Shown piece after piece: positions 6,402-7,156 of a stretch of 7,156 nucleotides of DNA. The stretch comes from Endomicrobium sp. (lineage in GTDB: Bacteria > Elusimicrobiota > Endomicrobiia > Endomicrobiales > Endomicrobiaceae). Numbering within the stretch: the stretch's first letter is position 1; each line of letters starts with the position of its first letter. The stretch spans positions 1 to 7,156 of the forward strand of contig JAISKX010000147.1 of assembly GCA_031260765.1 (NCBI GenBank), written 5' to 3'. The position numbers were made by a program, and so were the translations under genes. The notes under the pieces were generated by a model. It was not told where the DNA came from. It saw only the letters and a program-made list of their open reading frames with translations, and made no database searches.

Positions 6402-7156
6402 ATGAAGAAACCAATTTTATATGCTGATATGCATGTCCACAGCAATTTTTCGGACGGCTCTTTTACGCCTACGCAAGTTGTAGAGCATGCTTTGCGCGTA
6501 AATCTAAGCGCAATCGCTCTTACAGACCATGATTGTATAGACGGCATACAAGAGGCTCAAGAAGCGGGGCTAAAAAACAATATTGAAGTTATTTCAGGCG
6601 TAGAGCTTTCCACACAAATGGAAGATGAAGATAAAACAGAAATGCACATTTTGGGCTTTTATATAGACCACAAATCTCCAGAATTAAAAAAGGAATTAGA
6701 TATTTTTAAAAGCGCGAGATTAGATAGAGCATACAGGATTTTGTCTAAACTTGAAAAAGAGGGCATAGTTTTAAAAGATAAAAGTTTTATAGAAAACGGC
6801 AAAGACAAGGCTGTTGGACGGCTGCATTTTGCAAAAGCATTGGCAAAAGAGGGTTTCGTTTCGCATATTCAAGAGGCATTCCAAAAATATCTCGGGCAAG
6901 ACAGACCCGCCTATGAGCCTAAATTCGCTCTCACTCCATCTCAGGCAATCAAACTCATTTTAAAATTCGGCGGCATACCTGTAATCGCTCACCCTTATTA
7001 TATTCCCTATGACGACAAAGAAGTTTGGAAAACTCTTATAAACGACGGTCTTATGGGCATAGAAGTTTGGCACAGCAAACATCCTCAAAATGTGGTCAAA
7101 AGATTGATTGATATAGCGGAAGAATTTGATTTGCTTATGTCGGGCGGCTCGGATTG
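6402..7156 (+). CDS. PHP-domain phosphoesterase (3' end outside window)
   Basis: The first 251 residues of a PHP metallo-phosphoesterase are present and the frame runs off the right edge. Metal-binding motifs are DMHVHSNFSDG (residues 9-19, H11 and H13), LTDHD (40-44), GVELS (66-70), H82 in MHILGF, GRLHFAK (139-145), IPVIAHPYY (192-200) and SGGSD (247-251), whose usual following histidine lies beyond the window. The order matches the YciV/RNase AM and nucleoside 3',5'-bisphosphate phosphatase branch, including the inserted helical segment around 95-175. The exact substrate is not readable. The ATG has AGGTGA four bases upstream, overlapping the pyrG stop, and starts 8 bases after pyrG, so it is the third gene of the operon. 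A role in nucleotide recycling is inferred from family and context. DNA polymerase X-type or PolC-type PHP roles are unlikely given the stand-alone domain start. Confidence 0.88.
   Translation, partial: MKKPILYADMHVHSNFSDGSFTPTQVVEHALRVNLSAIALTDHDCIDGIQEAQEAGLKNNIEVISGVELSTQMEDEDKTEMHILGFYIDHKSPELKKELDIFKSARLDRAYRILSKLEKEGIVLKDKSFIENGKDKAVGRLHFAKALAKEGFVSHIQEAFQKYLGQDRPAYEPKFALTPSQAIKLILKFGGIPVIAHPYYIPYDDKEVWKTLINDGLMGIEVWHSKHPQNVVKRLIDIAEEFDLLMSGGSD

Overview
The window is a stretch of AT-rich bacterial chromosome. Coding regions look to be about 35-40% GC, judged by eye plus one 60-base count of 35%. It holds housekeeping nucleotide-biosynthesis genes with one accessory gene set among them. 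In order: the 3' half of carB (+), a convergent 145-bp gap, an AAA-type ATPase with a DUF4143-like C-terminal part (-), a divergent promoter region of about 310 bp, then purF, pyrG and the start of a PHP-domain phosphoesterase gene (all +).

purF, pyrG and the PHP gene look like one operon. purF and pyrG overlap by four bases (ATGA), and the PHP gene starts 8 bases after the pyrG stop, with its Shine-Dalgarno overlapping that stop codon. The three recognised enzymes are all glutamine-nitrogen consumers. CarB makes carbamoyl phosphate for pyrimidines and arginine, PurF commits PRPP to purines, and PyrG makes CTP from UTP. The PHP protein may remove phosphate from nucleoside bisphosphates or act on short RNA, which would fit nucleotide recycling, but its substrate is not fixed by sequence.

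The ATPase gene is the odd one out. It is on the opposite strand, has its own promoter-like sequence, and carries just ahead of its ribosome binding site two tandem 31-base copies of a palindromic element (25 of 31 identical). Downstream it abuts a gap whose carB-proximal 63 bases are about 68% GC and rich in hairpins, unlike anything else in the window. I read this as an accessory cassette dropped between carB and purF. The tandem palindromes are the most interesting unexplained feature. A second strong hairpin with a U-rich tail sits in the putative purF leader and could be an attenuator.

Taxonomy is uncertain. CarB is of the type shared by Bacteroidetes and eukaryotic CAD/CPS1 (CNARASRSFPF signature). 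However, clear Shine-Dalgarno sites and sigma70-like promoters argue against Bacteroidetes itself. A host-associated, low-GC lineage such as Elusimicrobiota (Endomicrobia) is a guess, not a call. No tRNA, rRNA, CRISPR array or insertion sequence was seen.
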